From Aquidulcibacter sp. (lineage in GTDB: Bacteria; Pseudomonadota; Alphaproteobacteria; Caulobacterales; Aquidulcibacteraceae), in contig NZ_JADCBK010000099.1 in NCBI RefSeq assembly GCF_020253525.1, positions 1-59,306 of the forward strand: a stretch of DNA of 59,306 nucleotides. Direction: 5' to 3'. Within the stretch, counting starts at the first letter, position 1, and each line of letters begins with the position of its first letter. This document shows, one piece after another, positions 15,860-25,107 of the stretch. The position numbers were made by a program, and so were the translations under genes. Under the pieces are notes generated by a model. It searched no databases. It saw only the letters and a program-made list of their open reading frames with translations, and was not told the origin of the DNA.

Positions 15860-18712
15860 ATGAACAAACCAAAGCGCACCCCCTTAAAGCCCTGGTCGAT
15901 TGAAGCCGTTGTCGATGGCAACCGTCTCCGCGTGCAATTATCTGCCGCAGCGCTGGACCATTTGGGCGATGAAAAGGCGGCCCGGGCGCGCGCTTTGGAC
16001 TTGCTGAAGGGCGCTTTGTTTCGCGGGCGCTTGATTGCGCAAGAGCGCTTGGAGAGTGGCGCGGGCGGCCTTGATTGCTCTCATCTGTTGGCGGCGGTGC
16101 AGGATCAAGTGATCTCAGCGCTCTATGATTTCACCACAACCCACGTGTTCCGCGCCCGCAACCCAACCGCGGCAGAGCGGCTAAGCGTGTGTGCCACGGG
16201 CGGCTATGGCCGCAATTCCATGGCCCCGTCTTCCGATGTCGATTTGATGTTTGTGCGACCCATCAAGGATGCGTCGTGGGCTGAGAGCGTGATTGAATAT
16301 ATGCTCTATATGTTGTGGGACATGGGGCTGAAAGTTGGCCATGCCTCGCGCACCATCTCTGAATGTCTGCGCGCCGCCCGCGAAGACATGACAATCCGAA
16401 CCTCGGTGCTGGAAACCCGCTTTGTCTGTGGCGATAAGCTGTTGTTCCGCGAGTTGGAAATAAGGCTACGCAAGGATTTGTTTGACGGCACAGCGGCAGA
16501 CTTTGTCGCCGCAAAACTGGCCGAGCGCGATAATCGTCACCGTCGTACGGGTGAAAGCCGCTATATGGTTGAGCCCAATATCAAGGATGGTAAAGGCGGC
16601 CTGCGCGACCTGCATACCTTGTTCTGGATCGCCAAATATATTCACGGCACCGATGATGTCAGCCAATTTGTCGAAAAGGGCATTTTCAGCCGCGAAGATA
16701 TGAAGCACTTCAATCAGGCCGCTGAATTCCTGTGGACCGTGCGCTGCCACTTGCACTTCTTGACCGGGCGGGCCGAGGAGCGCTTGACCTTTGACTTGCA
16801 ACCCGAAATGGCCCGCCGCATGGGCTATGGCGACCGGGCCGATAATCCCGCGGTAGAGCGCTTTATGAAGCGCTATTTCCTTGTCACCAAACAAGTTGGG
16901 TCCTTGACGCGCATCTTGTCGGCGCGGCTGGAGCTGGACCGGCAAAAGGCCGCCCCTCGCGGTATTTCACGCTTCTTTGCCAGCCCGCAAAAGGCCAAGC
17001 TTCTCGATGACCCCCGCTTTGTGGAAGACCACGGCCGCATCGGCTTTGCCCATCCTGACCAGATTGCCGATGATTTATCGGCCCTGATCGATATTTTCAA
17101 AATGGCCGATGAGCTGGACCTCGATATGGACCCCTCAGCCTTGGCGCGCGTCACCAGCATGGCGGCTAAGGGCCGGATCATGCGCGATGACCCGAAATCT
17201 GTCGCCAGTTTCTTGGCCGTCGCCACCTCCAAGAAAGACCCAGCCCGCGCCTTGGGTCTTTTGAATGAGGCGGGCTTGCTTGGAAAATTCGTCCCCGAAT
17301 TTGGCCGCATTGTCGGCCAGACCCAGTTTAATATGTACCACCACTTCACCGTGGACGAACATACGCTGCGCGGCATCGCCAATATCTCAGATATTGAGCA
17401 TGGCAGGCTAAGCAAGGAATTGCCGGTCTCAACCGAGCTCTTCCCCCGTATCGCCAATCGCCGCGCGCTGTATCTGGCCATGCTTCTCCATGATGTGGGC
17501 AAGGGGGAAGGCGATCAGCAGATTGAAGGGGCAAAGGCAGCCACCATTGCCTGTCGTCGGTTGGGCCTCGATGCCGAAGAGGTAGACTTGGTAGCTTGGC
17601 TTGTGGGCCACCACTTAATCATGAGCGAAGTGGCCCAGCGCCGCGATATTGGCGACCCGAAAACCATTACAGACTTTGCTGCAACCGTGGGCACGCTCGA
17701 ACGATTGCGCTTGCTTCTGGTTCTGACGGTGGCTGACATTCGGGCCGTGGGGCCTGGTGTCTGGAATGATTGGAAAGCCCAACTCCTGCGCGACCTGTAT
17801 AAGCTGACAGAAGCAACCCTGCGCGGTGGCAGGTCGGATGAAGGCTTTGTGCGCCGCCAATTGAAAGCCCAAGCCGACGAGCGTCGGGCACAGGCTTTGA
17901 TTGACCCGATTCTGGCCGAGTTCTTCACCAGCCTCGAAGATGCCTATTGGCTGGGCTTTGATACCGATCAGCAAAAATGGCATGGGGCCGAAGTGGCCAA
18001 GGCCCTGCATGAAGAAGCCCCCTTCTGGTTGGCCTCACGTCCTGCACCCAGCCGCGGTGCCACCGAAGTCTTGGTCTTGTCCCCAGATCAACCGGGTCTA
18101 TTTGCAGCCCTCACCGCCGTATTTGCCCAAGCCGGGGCCAATGTCATTGATGCGCGAGTCCATACCTCCAAAGGCGGCCAAGCCTTCGACGTCTTTGCCC
18201 TGCAGGATCAATCGGGGGCAGCCTTTGGCGAGGGCCGACAAGACGCCGTCGACAGGCTGTTTATACGCCTACGGGCCGTCCTTGCGTCAGATGGGAAGCA
18301 AAACGCCGTAGCGCCACTCGCGCAACAAGCTTCAAGCATTAAAAAGCCCACCAATCGCACGGCCGCCTTTGCCATTGAGCCTGTGATCATGATCGATAAT
18401 GAGGGCGCAGCCTTTGACACCATTGTCGAAGTGTCCGGTCGTGACCGCCCTGGCCTCTTGGCAGATTTGGCTCAAGTGTTTGAAGATGAAGGCCTGAATG
18501 TAACTTCCGCCCATATTGATAGCGTCGGCGAACGGGCAACCGATGCCTTTTATCTGCGCGATCGCGGCGGCTTGAAACTTCTCGATGCGCGGCGGATCAC
18601 GGTCTTGAAGGAGCGTTTGATCGGGGTTCTGGCAGAGGCTGAAACCACCGAAGGGCCGAGCCTCTTATCACGACGCAAGCTTGCCCGGGCGCGGGCCAGT
18701 AGCCGCCGCTAA
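15860..18712 (+). CDS. glnD: [Protein-PII] uridylyltransferase / uridylyl-removing enzyme
   Basis: The nitrogen sensor that uridylylates PII (GlnB/GlnK) when glutamine is low and removes the group when it is high. It has 950 residues, the family length. In order: a nucleotidyltransferase domain with GGYGRNSMAPSSDVDLMF (about 114-131), a GlnE/GlnD-type helical domain, an HD phosphohydrolase domain with LLHDVGKGEGDQ near residue 540, and two C-terminal ACT domains (about 735-800 and 850-930) that bind glutamine. Nothing is missing. It ends three bases before the convergent GH84-like gene. Confidence 0.97.
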   Translation: MNKPKRTPLKPWSIEAVVDGNRLRVQLSAAALDHLGDEKAARARALDLLKGALFRGRLIAQERLESGAGGLDCSHLLAAVQDQVISALYDFTTTHVFRARNPTAAERLSVCATGGYGRNSMAPSSDVDLMFVRPIKDASWAESVIEYMLYMLWDMGLKVGHASRTISECLRAAREDMTIRTSVLETRFVCGDKLLFRELEIRLRKDLFDGTAADFVAAKLAERDNRHRRTGESRYMVEPNIKDGKGGLRDLHTLFWIAKYIHGTDDVSQFVEKGIFSREDMKHFNQAAEFLWTVRCHLHFLTGRAEERLTFDLQPEMARRMGYGDRADNPAVERFMKRYFLVTKQVGSLTRILSARLELDRQKAAPRGISRFFASPQKAKLLDDPRFVEDHGRIGFAHPDQIADDLSALIDIFKMADELDLDMDPSALARVTSMAAKGRIMRDDPKSVASFLAVATSKKDPARALGLLNEAGLLGKFVPEFGRIVGQTQFNMYHHFTVDEHTLRGIANISDIEHGRLSKELPVSTELFPRIANRRALYLAMLLHDVGKGEGDQQIEGAKAATIACRRLGLDAEEVDLVAWLVGHHLIMSEVAQRRDIGDPKTITDFAATVGTLERLRLLLVLTVADIRAVGPGVWNDWKAQLLRDLYKLTEATLRGGRSDEGFVRRQLKAQADERRAQALIDPILAEFFTSLEDAYWLGFDTDQQKWHGAEVAKALHEEAPFWLASRPAPSRGATEVLVLSPDQPGLFAALTAVFAQAGANVIDARVHTSKGGQAFDVFALQDQSGAAFGEGRQDAVDRLFIRLRAVLASDGKQNAVAPLAQQASSIKKPTNRTAAFAIEPVIMIDNEGAAFDTIVEVSGRDRPGLLADLAQVFEDEGLNVTSAHIDSVGERATDAFYLRDRGGLKLLDARRITVLKERLIGVLAEAETTEGPSLLSRRKLARARASSRR

Positions 18713-18715
18713 GGC

Positions 18716-19783
18716 TTATTGGGTTTGAACCATTTCCATCGTGGCAGAATACTCATCCTGTAGCCACGCGAGAATTTCACGCGCGGCGGGATGCTGGATC
18801 GGGCTATAGCGCTCAATCAAAGCTTCGCGCCGTTTGGCAAGCTTCATGAGACCTAGATCCTGAAAGCTCATCAAGTCAGCGAGAACCATATCGGCCAATT
18901 CTTGGCCCAATATCTTGACCGAGGCGGCATAGCCGCTGGCACCATAACAGTAATCATCGCCGTCCTGATAGGCCTTGGCCAAAGTAATTGCGGGGATACA
19001 GGTCAAATGGGGCTGCAAAGCCGGATTGATGGCGTGGCCAGAAACCCATTCCGCTAAGCGGTGCGATCGGCCCGTAAAGCCGCGCAGATGAAGATATTGG
19101 CTCATGCGCGGACCATCATTGACGGGGTAATTGTCCCACAAGAGTGGCTTACGATTTAAGAGCCCGCCAATCTGGCGCAGATGTCCCACTGAAATCTCGC
19201 GCGCGCAAACTTCTTCGCCGGTCCAATAAATGTCGATGTTGGGATCAAGGCCTGCGCCCAATTCGCGCAAATAATAGTCTGGCCGGCGGCCAAAAACGCG
19301 ATCGAGCACAGGATCATTGGAATAATAGGTCGGGGTCATGGCCAGCTTTAGCTGCGGTGCAGTATCGCGCGCCAGATGCATGATCTCGATTTGCCGCTGC
19401 GCCAAATCTGGCAGGCTTGAATGCATATCGTCGAAGAAAATTCCTAGGTCTTGAATACCCAAAGAGACCAAGTCTTCCACGCGATTGATGAAGGTATTGC
19501 GGACATTGCCATTAAAGTCGTTAAACGCCTCAAATGGGCTGAGGCCGATGCCGACGCGCACCCCAAAGCCTTGGCAGAAGGCAACAAATTGCGAAATCTG
19601 TCCGGCTTCTTGCAGGGGATGGGGTTCAACCCAACGCCGCCGCAGAAACGGGTCACCCTTGGGCGCATAATGAAAAAACCGATAGCCATAGGGGGCTAAG
19701 GTCTCCACCACCGCGCGGCGATCATCCCATGACCAAGGTTGACCGAAATAGCCTTCAACAATACCTAAATTTGGGGTCGACAT
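18716..19783 (-). CDS. GH84-like beta-N-acetylglucosaminidase (O-GlcNAcase domain)
   Basis: 355-residue protein resembling the catalytic barrel of GH84 enzymes, which remove N-acetylglucosamine by substrate-assisted catalysis. The opening GIVEGYFGQPWSW, the adjacent acid pair FFDDM (Asp118-Asp119), the WTGEEV segment and WDNYPVND (216-223) all match this family. No signal peptide is visible, so it may be cytoplasmic. It starts nine bases after the end of the podJ-like gene on the same strand, suggesting co-transcription. The substrate could be a peptidoglycan or glycan fragment; protein O-GlcNAc is less likely. Substrate is inference. Confidence 0.8.
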   Translation of the reverse strand: MSTPNLGIVEGYFGQPWSWDDRRAVVETLAPYGYRFFHYAPKGDPFLRRRWVEPHPLQEAGQISQFVAFCQGFGVRVGIGLSPFEAFNDFNGNVRNTFINRVEDLVSLGIQDLGIFFDDMHSSLPDLAQRQIEIMHLARDTAPQLKLAMTPTYYSNDPVLDRVFGRRPDYYLRELGAGLDPNIDIYWTGEEVCAREISVGHLRQIGGLLNRKPLLWDNYPVNDGPRMSQYLHLRGFTGRSHRLAEWVSGHAINPALQPHLTCIPAITLAKAYQDGDDYCYGASGYAASVKILGQELADMVLADLMSFQDLGLMKLAKRREALIERYSPIQHPAAREILAWLQDEYSATMEMVQTQ

Positions 19784-19791
19784 AGGGGCAC

Positions 19792-22700
19792 CTAGTCTTG
19801 GGATCCAGTCTCTGGACGGAACTGCGCTACCAATTGATCTTGTGCGGCCCGCTGCTCAGGCGTCAGACGCGCACCAATTTCTCGAACTTTTGCGGCTGCA
19901 TCTTGATCGCCGCCACGGGCTGCCAAAGCAAACCAATAATAGGCCTGTACATCAGACTTTGGCCCACCAAGGCCTTGCTCTGCCATCGCACCCAGATTGA
20001 ACTGAGAATCGGTAACCCCACGCTGGGCAGCACGACGGAAGCTTTCAGCGGCGCGCGCCATGTTTTGCGGCACACCATCACCATTGGCGTAATAGACGCC
20101 CAAGTTATGCATAGCTTGGCGACTGCCCCGCGCAGCAGCGCGTTCTGTAAGGGCGCGGGCTTGCGCCAAGTCCTTCGCAACCCCATCGCCATTTTCAAAT
20201 TTTCTGGCCAAACGGTTCATCGCCCGCGTGTCGCCACCATCGGCAGCACGGCGTAACAACGCGATACTGCCAGCGGCATCGCCGGCTTGCTCACGCGACA
20301 TGGCTTGGTCGAACAAGGAACCCGTTGCGGCGGCAGCCGGTGGCGTAGGCCGAGGCTGGCTGGGTGCTGCCACTGCGGGCGCGACTGGCACAGCGGCAGC
20401 GGTTGCAGCTGCAGGCGCTGCGACAGCGGGGGGTGCGACGGAAGCCACACGGGGTGGGGTTGCAGGGGCTGCGGCGGGCGCTTTCGCAATGCTTGGCACG
20501 CGCGTGGCCGGTGGAGCAGCAGCGCGCTGGACTGGGCGAGGTGCCGCATCAGAACGCGCAGCATTGAAGGTAGGCGTACGGACACGTTCACGCTGGGCAT
20601 CGGCGCGGGCCTTTGCCGCACGGGCTTGTGCTTCGGCCGAAGCCATAACCCGAGCAGCCTCTAATTGCTGCGCAGTTGGCGCAGGCTTAGCTGGCGCTGG
20701 TTTAGCCGGAGGTGGCGTGACGGCAGGAGCCGCGGGCGTGGTGGTCTTTGCGGTCGGTGGAACCAATTGCGCCTTTGGCAATTGCGGCGGCGGGCTTGCT
20801 ACTGCCGCTGCAGGTGCTGCAGGTGCAGCAGCTGCCGTTGGAGCCGGCGTAGCCGTTGGCGCAGCTGGGGTCGCACCGGGTGCCACAGCTGACGCGTCAG
20901 CTGGCGTGGCAGGTGTGGCCGTTGCCTCCGCCCCCGGTGCTGGAACAGCGCCTTCTACCGGGGCAGGTGGGGCTGCTTGAGCGGCCAGTTCTGGCGGCAG
21001 CGGCACATTTTCCTGATTAAGCGCTGCTGGCTTCTCATCGGCATTCGAAGACGGCTTTAACTGGTTATAGACGGCAAAGCCGCCGGTGGCGACCAAGGCC
21101 GCAGCCGCAGCAATACCTACTGGCGACAGGGGTGCCTTAGGCTTTGCGCCGTCCTTAGCGACCTCTTTGCCCACTGGCGGCGTTTTCGCCTTTGCCGTTG
21201 GCTTGGCCTTTTGACCCTCGGCTTTCTTGTCCTTGCCCGCAGGCATCTTCAGTGAAAGGGCGGGCTTCTTTTTGGTTTGTGCTGCTTCGCGCGCAGCGGC
21301 AGCCTGATTAGCCGCACGGCGGGCCGCGACCAAATAATCTGGTGCTCGACTGGTCGGATAAGTGGGCTCATCCCAATCATTGTCCAACAGCGACAAGCCA
21401 TCATCTAGGTCATCATCCATTGGCCCTTTTGGGTCGAGCGCCATCGGCTCCAGTGCATCGGCAAAAGGCTCATCCCCGCCAGCAAGCGGGTCAGGCACAT
21501 CGTGGCGCAGATCGGCAAAGTCATGCAATGGCTCACCGTCATCACCCTCTGGGAAGGGCGAGCCAAAACTACCGCGGCGCGGCGTACCCGTTGGTGCCGA
21601 TGGCGGCGTGGGAGCTGGACGATCCATAAAGAACGGGTCGTCAAATTCTGGCTTAGCTAAAGGATCGAGCTTGGACTCAAAACTAAAGCCATCGTCGTTT
21701 GGCAAATCGATCGGATTGACAAAGCCAATGTCTTCGCGGGCAGGCCCACCCACATCAACGGCATGATTGGGGTCGTAAATGGGCTCAGCAAAAGAAGCGA
21801 CACTGCCCTGCTCAGCCTTGTCCAAACGCTCGCCCATGGCGGCAAAGTCGCGCTGCAGCGGCGCGATCAGGGCCTGAACACGCGCATCGACGGACTGAAT
21901 CTCGCTGCGCACCTGCCCTAAGGCATCATCGAGCATCTGACGGGTTTTCTGATCATGACCGCCAACGCTGGAAGCCAGGCTTTGCAGCGCACTGTCATGA
22001 TTGGCAGCAAGGCGATCGGCCAATTCCTGCATTTGCTTGCTGATCGTGGCAATGGATTCAGCCGATTGACGCTCGGACGCATCAAGACGATCACCCAGAT
22101 TCTGCGCCAAGCGCTGAATATGTTGCCCTGCTTGCTCCATGACCGAAGCATCATGCCGCTCAATCGACGACAATCTCTCGTCAATGGCGCGGGTAATGCG
22201 CGCAAGCTCCAGCTTCATCGCCATAGAGCCTGTTTGATCAGGCGAACTCTCGCGATTTTCAAGTTGAGCTAAGCGCTCATCCAAAGTCTGAGTGGCTTCA
22301 GCTAGTTTGGCATTGACGCGATCAAAAGCCTCATGGCTGCGCTGTTCGCTGGCATCGAGACGGCTGGCGAGGGCTTGGGCCACTTCCGTCATTTGGCTAC
22401 CGACGCCACCTGAAAGCGCGGCCTCAACTTGCCCCTGCAACTCAGCGCGGGTTGCCTCAATCTTGGCATTCAATTCTTGCAATTGCGCCGAAAGCTCAGT
22501 CGTCTTGGTCTCAAGCGCCTGAACCGCTGTCAGCGTATCGCCCGTCTTGCCTGCCCCCTCAAGCTGGGTCAGGCGGGCTGACAGTTCAACCAATGCCTCG
22601 ACCATGCGGGAGGCATTATCTTGGGCGTGGGACTCAATCGTATTGACCCGCTCGGTCACCAGATTGATGCCGTGATTAGCCCCTTCAATGGTTTGGGTCG

Positions 22701-23445
22701 TAATTTCTTCCAACTGACCCAAGCGGCTTTCTAAAGCCGCCACATCCGACCCACCTGGCCGGTCACCAACTTCTTCAAGCCCGGTCAAACGGGCTGACAA
22801 GTCGATCATGGCTTCGGCAAAGCGGCTATTGGTTTCTTGTGCCAAGGCCTCGGTTGAAGCCAAGCGCTCAGCCACCAAGCCCAAGCTTTGGTCAACGGTC
22901 TGAATAGCCTCTTGGGTGACTTTCTCGATTTGGCCTACCCGCGTATCGGTCTCAAACACTTGGGTCGACAAGCGGGCCAATGCTGACTCGAGCGACTTCA
23001 AGGCCGCGAGCGATGCATGCGATGGGTCTTGCGATTCAATGCGGCGCAGGCGCTCACTCAAAACAACTTGGGTCTCGCGAAGATCGTCTAAATGGGTCTC
23101 AATCCGCCCGATGGCTGTATCGCTGCCAGTGGCTTTGGCTTCAAACTTCTGCACCAAACGGTCACCAATCGCCGGAGCAGACGCCGCGGGACTCATTTCC
23201 ACGCCACCGGCTTCAAGGCGGCGGGTCAATTGTTCAAGGGCAGCGGTTAAGCGGCTGGCTTCTTGGCCGAAGCTGGAAGCAGATTTTGCGGTAGCAATCG
23301 GCTTTGCGGCAGGCTCATCAGTCTCTGCAATCAATCGGTTCAGCAATTCGCCCAGCGTCAAACCTTCGCGGCGTGCGAGATCCTTCGCAGCCTCGCGTGT
23401 TTTAGGCTCTACGCCTTTCACACTCCATGGCGACTGTCCGCTCAT
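19792..23445 (-). CDS. PodJ-like polar localisation protein (coiled coil, one TM helix, Sel1 repeats)
   Basis: About 1217 residues. Order: an N-terminal segment (WSVKGVEPKTREAAKDLARREG) typical of alphaproteobacterial PodJ-type proteins; long coiled coils to about residue 600; an acidic linker; a Lys-rich stretch and one membrane helix (GIAAAAALVATGGFAVY, about 775-790); an Ala/Pro-rich periplasmic linker to about 1090; and Sel1-like repeats at the C-terminus (GDTRAMNRLARKFENGDGV and two more). This is the layout of PodJ, which organises one cell pole in Caulobacter. I use ATG 23445, with GGAAGA upstream; GTG 23454 is also open. The GH84-like gene follows. Confidence 0.82.
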   Translation of the reverse strand: MSGQSPWSVKGVEPKTREAAKDLARREGLTLGELLNRLIAETDEPAAKPIATAKSASSFGQEASRLTAALEQLTRRLEAGGVEMSPAASAPAIGDRLVQKFEAKATGSDTAIGRIETHLDDLRETQVVLSERLRRIESQDPSHASLAALKSLESALARLSTQVFETDTRVGQIEKVTQEAIQTVDQSLGLVAERLASTEALAQETNSRFAEAMIDLSARLTGLEEVGDRPGGSDVAALESRLGQLEEITTQTIEGANHGINLVTERVNTIESHAQDNASRMVEALVELSARLTQLEGAGKTGDTLTAVQALETKTTELSAQLQELNAKIEATRAELQGQVEAALSGGVGSQMTEVAQALASRLDASEQRSHEAFDRVNAKLAEATQTLDERLAQLENRESSPDQTGSMAMKLELARITRAIDERLSSIERHDASVMEQAGQHIQRLAQNLGDRLDASERQSAESIATISKQMQELADRLAANHDSALQSLASSVGGHDQKTRQMLDDALGQVRSEIQSVDARVQALIAPLQRDFAAMGERLDKAEQGSVASFAEPIYDPNHAVDVGGPAREDIGFVNPIDLPNDDGFSFESKLDPLAKPEFDDPFFMDRPAPTPPSAPTGTPRRGSFGSPFPEGDDGEPLHDFADLRHDVPDPLAGGDEPFADALEPMALDPKGPMDDDLDDGLSLLDNDWDEPTYPTSRAPDYLVAARRAANQAAAAREAAQTKKKPALSLKMPAGKDKKAEGQKAKPTAKAKTPPVGKEVAKDGAKPKAPLSPVGIAAAAALVATGGFAVYNQLKPSSNADEKPAALNQENVPLPPELAAQAAPPAPVEGAVPAPGAEATATPATPADASAVAPGATPAAPTATPAPTAAAAPAAPAAAVASPPPQLPKAQLVPPTAKTTTPAAPAVTPPPAKPAPAKPAPTAQQLEAARVMASAEAQARAAKARADAQRERVRTPTFNAARSDAAPRPVQRAAAPPATRVPSIAKAPAAAPATPPRVASVAPPAVAAPAAATAAAVPVAPAVAAPSQPRPTPPAAAATGSLFDQAMSREQAGDAAGSIALLRRAADGGDTRAMNRLARKFENGDGVAKDLAQARALTERAAARGSRQAMHNLGVYYANGDGVPQNMARAAESFRRAAQRGVTDSQFNLGAMAEQGLGGPKSDVQAYYWFALAARGGDQDAAAKVREIGARLTPEQRAAQDQLVAQFRPETGSQD

Positions 23446-23728
23446 TCGAATCACTCTTCCGCCAAGTTCTGCGGCCCCACAAGAAATTTCCGAAGAAATT
23501 CAGCTACCGAGATCGTTCATTTACTGCTTCGCAGAATTTGAACAGTCCAAATTGTGGTTTCGACATTCTTCGTACTGCTCGACTTGAGGGTGTTACGGTA
23601 AATGAGCGGTTAATAAGGGTTAATAGCCACTGCGAGGCGCTTAAACCTTTGCCACAAATCTTTCTCAACCTGACTAGACTTTGCAGAAGTCCAGCTCATG
23701 TTTTGCGTCTTCCTAACAAGGCCAGTCC
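23446..23728. other. Intergenic region with TTAACC-type sites upstream of the podJ-like gene
   Basis: About 280 bases, fairly AT-rich, holding the promoter of the podJ-like gene. On the minus strand TTAACC occurs twice ten bases apart (23608-23623). This resembles CtrA half-sites, but the TTAA-TTAA spacing is six bases and not the usual seven. No RNA gene was seen. Confidence 0.35.
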
Positions 23729-23760
23729 AAAGAAAAAGCCCCGCTGAGGAACAGCGGGGC
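23729..23760 (-). terminator. Intrinsic terminator of the ferritin-like gene
   Basis: On the minus strand, GCCCCGCTG / CAGCGGGGC (9 bp, loop of five) is followed by TTTTTCTTT. It lies 26 bases past the stop codon of the diiron protein gene. Confidence 0.85.
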
Positions 23761-23786
23761 CTAATCGGATCAAGAGGGAGAATGCC

Positions 23787-24923
23787 CTATTCGGCGGCAA
23801 TCTTGACTTGCTTCAAGGCATCGGCATTTACGCCGAAATTGACCGCTTGCAGGAAGCGAATGCCATCTTCGGCAATATCATCGCCAACCATATGCTCACC
23901 TTCGGCTTCAAACTCGGCGAAGTCGACATACATCGCATAAAAGGCCTTGGTGCGGTCGGTAATGATGTTGGCATTCCACAAAGTCTTCACCAGAACACGG
24001 AAGATATTGGTGGCTTCTTTCATCCGCTCGCGGCGGTCGGCATCAGTCGCCATTTCCTGGAACTGGACCATGACGATATCTGGGTCGAGACCAAACTGGT
24101 CATAGATGGCGCGCATTTGGTGTGGCGCCACAAGGTTGAACAACAAGGTCTGGAAGCAATGCGCGGCCCAGTCTTCAACGATGGCATGCTCTGCCGCATC
24201 GAGCTTTGGAATGGTGCGGTCAGCCCAGATTTTACCAAACTTGTGGTGGAAGGCTTCGTCCGTCATGACCAATTGCGTCAGCTTGCGGGCTAACGGGTCA
24301 TTCCATTCCTTATAAATCATGGCAAAGGCACCCATGGCGAGGCCTTCGATCAGCATCTGCATGCCGACGATTTTCTTATAAACTTCGGGCGCATGAACAA
24401 TATCGACCAACAAGGTCTTGAGGACTTCACCACAGGGCAGAGGGCTGCCCCAACGGGCTTTGATATAGGCCGCAAAGGCTGCCACGTGGCGGGCTTCTTC
24501 ACGGGCTTGGTTAGCCGCATATTCCTGAGCTCCCGCATCGCGCAGCACGTGGCACAGCGAAGCCGACAGGTTCAGCGCGCCTTGCTCGCCATGCAAAATG
24601 GCCGACAATTGCCAGCGCGCCATTTCATTCTTGAAGCGGATCAGTTCTTTCGGCTTGTCCTTGAAAAATTCTTGGACGTAGGGGGTCTCCAAAGCGGGAA
24701 CCATATGATCTGGCAATAGAGCCTGATTTTCCATGTCAAACGGCTCATCAAAATCGATGTAGCGTTTGTCGGTTGGATCCCAGAAGTGGTCGTGGGTGGC
24801 CGAGATGATTTTGTCGAAAGCGGTTGAGCGGCTGGTGTGCCGATCAATCTCCAACATGGCAGCGAAATCTGTTGGCGCGACCGCGTCATAGAGGGCGTCT
24901 TTGGTAATGTGCGACGTTGTCAT
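23787..24923 (-). CDS. Ferritin-like superfamily diiron protein (RNR R2 / AurF-like fold)
   Basis: 378-residue helical protein with a full set of diiron ligands: Glu113 (HGEQ), Glu143 and His146 (EARH), Glu193 (LIEGLAMG), and Glu223 with His226 (DEAFH). This E, ExxH, E, ExxH pattern is shared by ribonucleotide reductase beta subunits and AurF-like oxygenases. No NrdA gene is nearby, so I do not call it NrdB. I chose ATG 24923 (MTTSHITKDALY) with GGGAG upstream; the frame is open to 25055. It appears monocistronic with its own terminator. The reaction is unknown. Confidence 0.72.
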   Translation of the reverse strand: MTTSHITKDALYDAVAPTDFAAMLEIDRHTSRSTAFDKIISATHDHFWDPTDKRYIDFDEPFDMENQALLPDHMVPALETPYVQEFFKDKPKELIRFKNEMARWQLSAILHGEQGALNLSASLCHVLRDAGAQEYAANQAREEARHVAAFAAYIKARWGSPLPCGEVLKTLLVDIVHAPEVYKKIVGMQMLIEGLAMGAFAMIYKEWNDPLARKLTQLVMTDEAFHHKFGKIWADRTIPKLDAAEHAIVEDWAAHCFQTLLFNLVAPHQMRAIYDQFGLDPDIVMVQFQEMATDADRRERMKEATNIFRVLVKTLWNANIITDRTKAFYAMYVDFAEFEAEGEHMVGDDIAEDGIRFLQAVNFGVNADALKQVKIAAE

Positions 24924-25107
24924 GCTTTCAATCACTCCCATTTTATCTATGTACCGGGTCTTTGGCATCCCAGCTTTGGTCCATGAGCTTAGAGCGACCT
25001 CTTGATGGATCGCTTCTAAGCCTAGCATGACACAAATTTCTAAAGGATCAATCAAAAAATGACGGGTGCGTCAGCTTCTCCCATCAAACGGTTGTGATAA
25101 GCCCATC

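Noticed and set aside
23608-23623. Full CtrA box
   Set aside because: TTAA boxes are six bases apart, not seven; reported only as a low-interest observation.
23787-24923. Calling the diiron protein NrdB
   Set aside because: The ligand pattern is shared by several families and no large subunit is nearby; sequence context around the ligands is not clearly NrdB.
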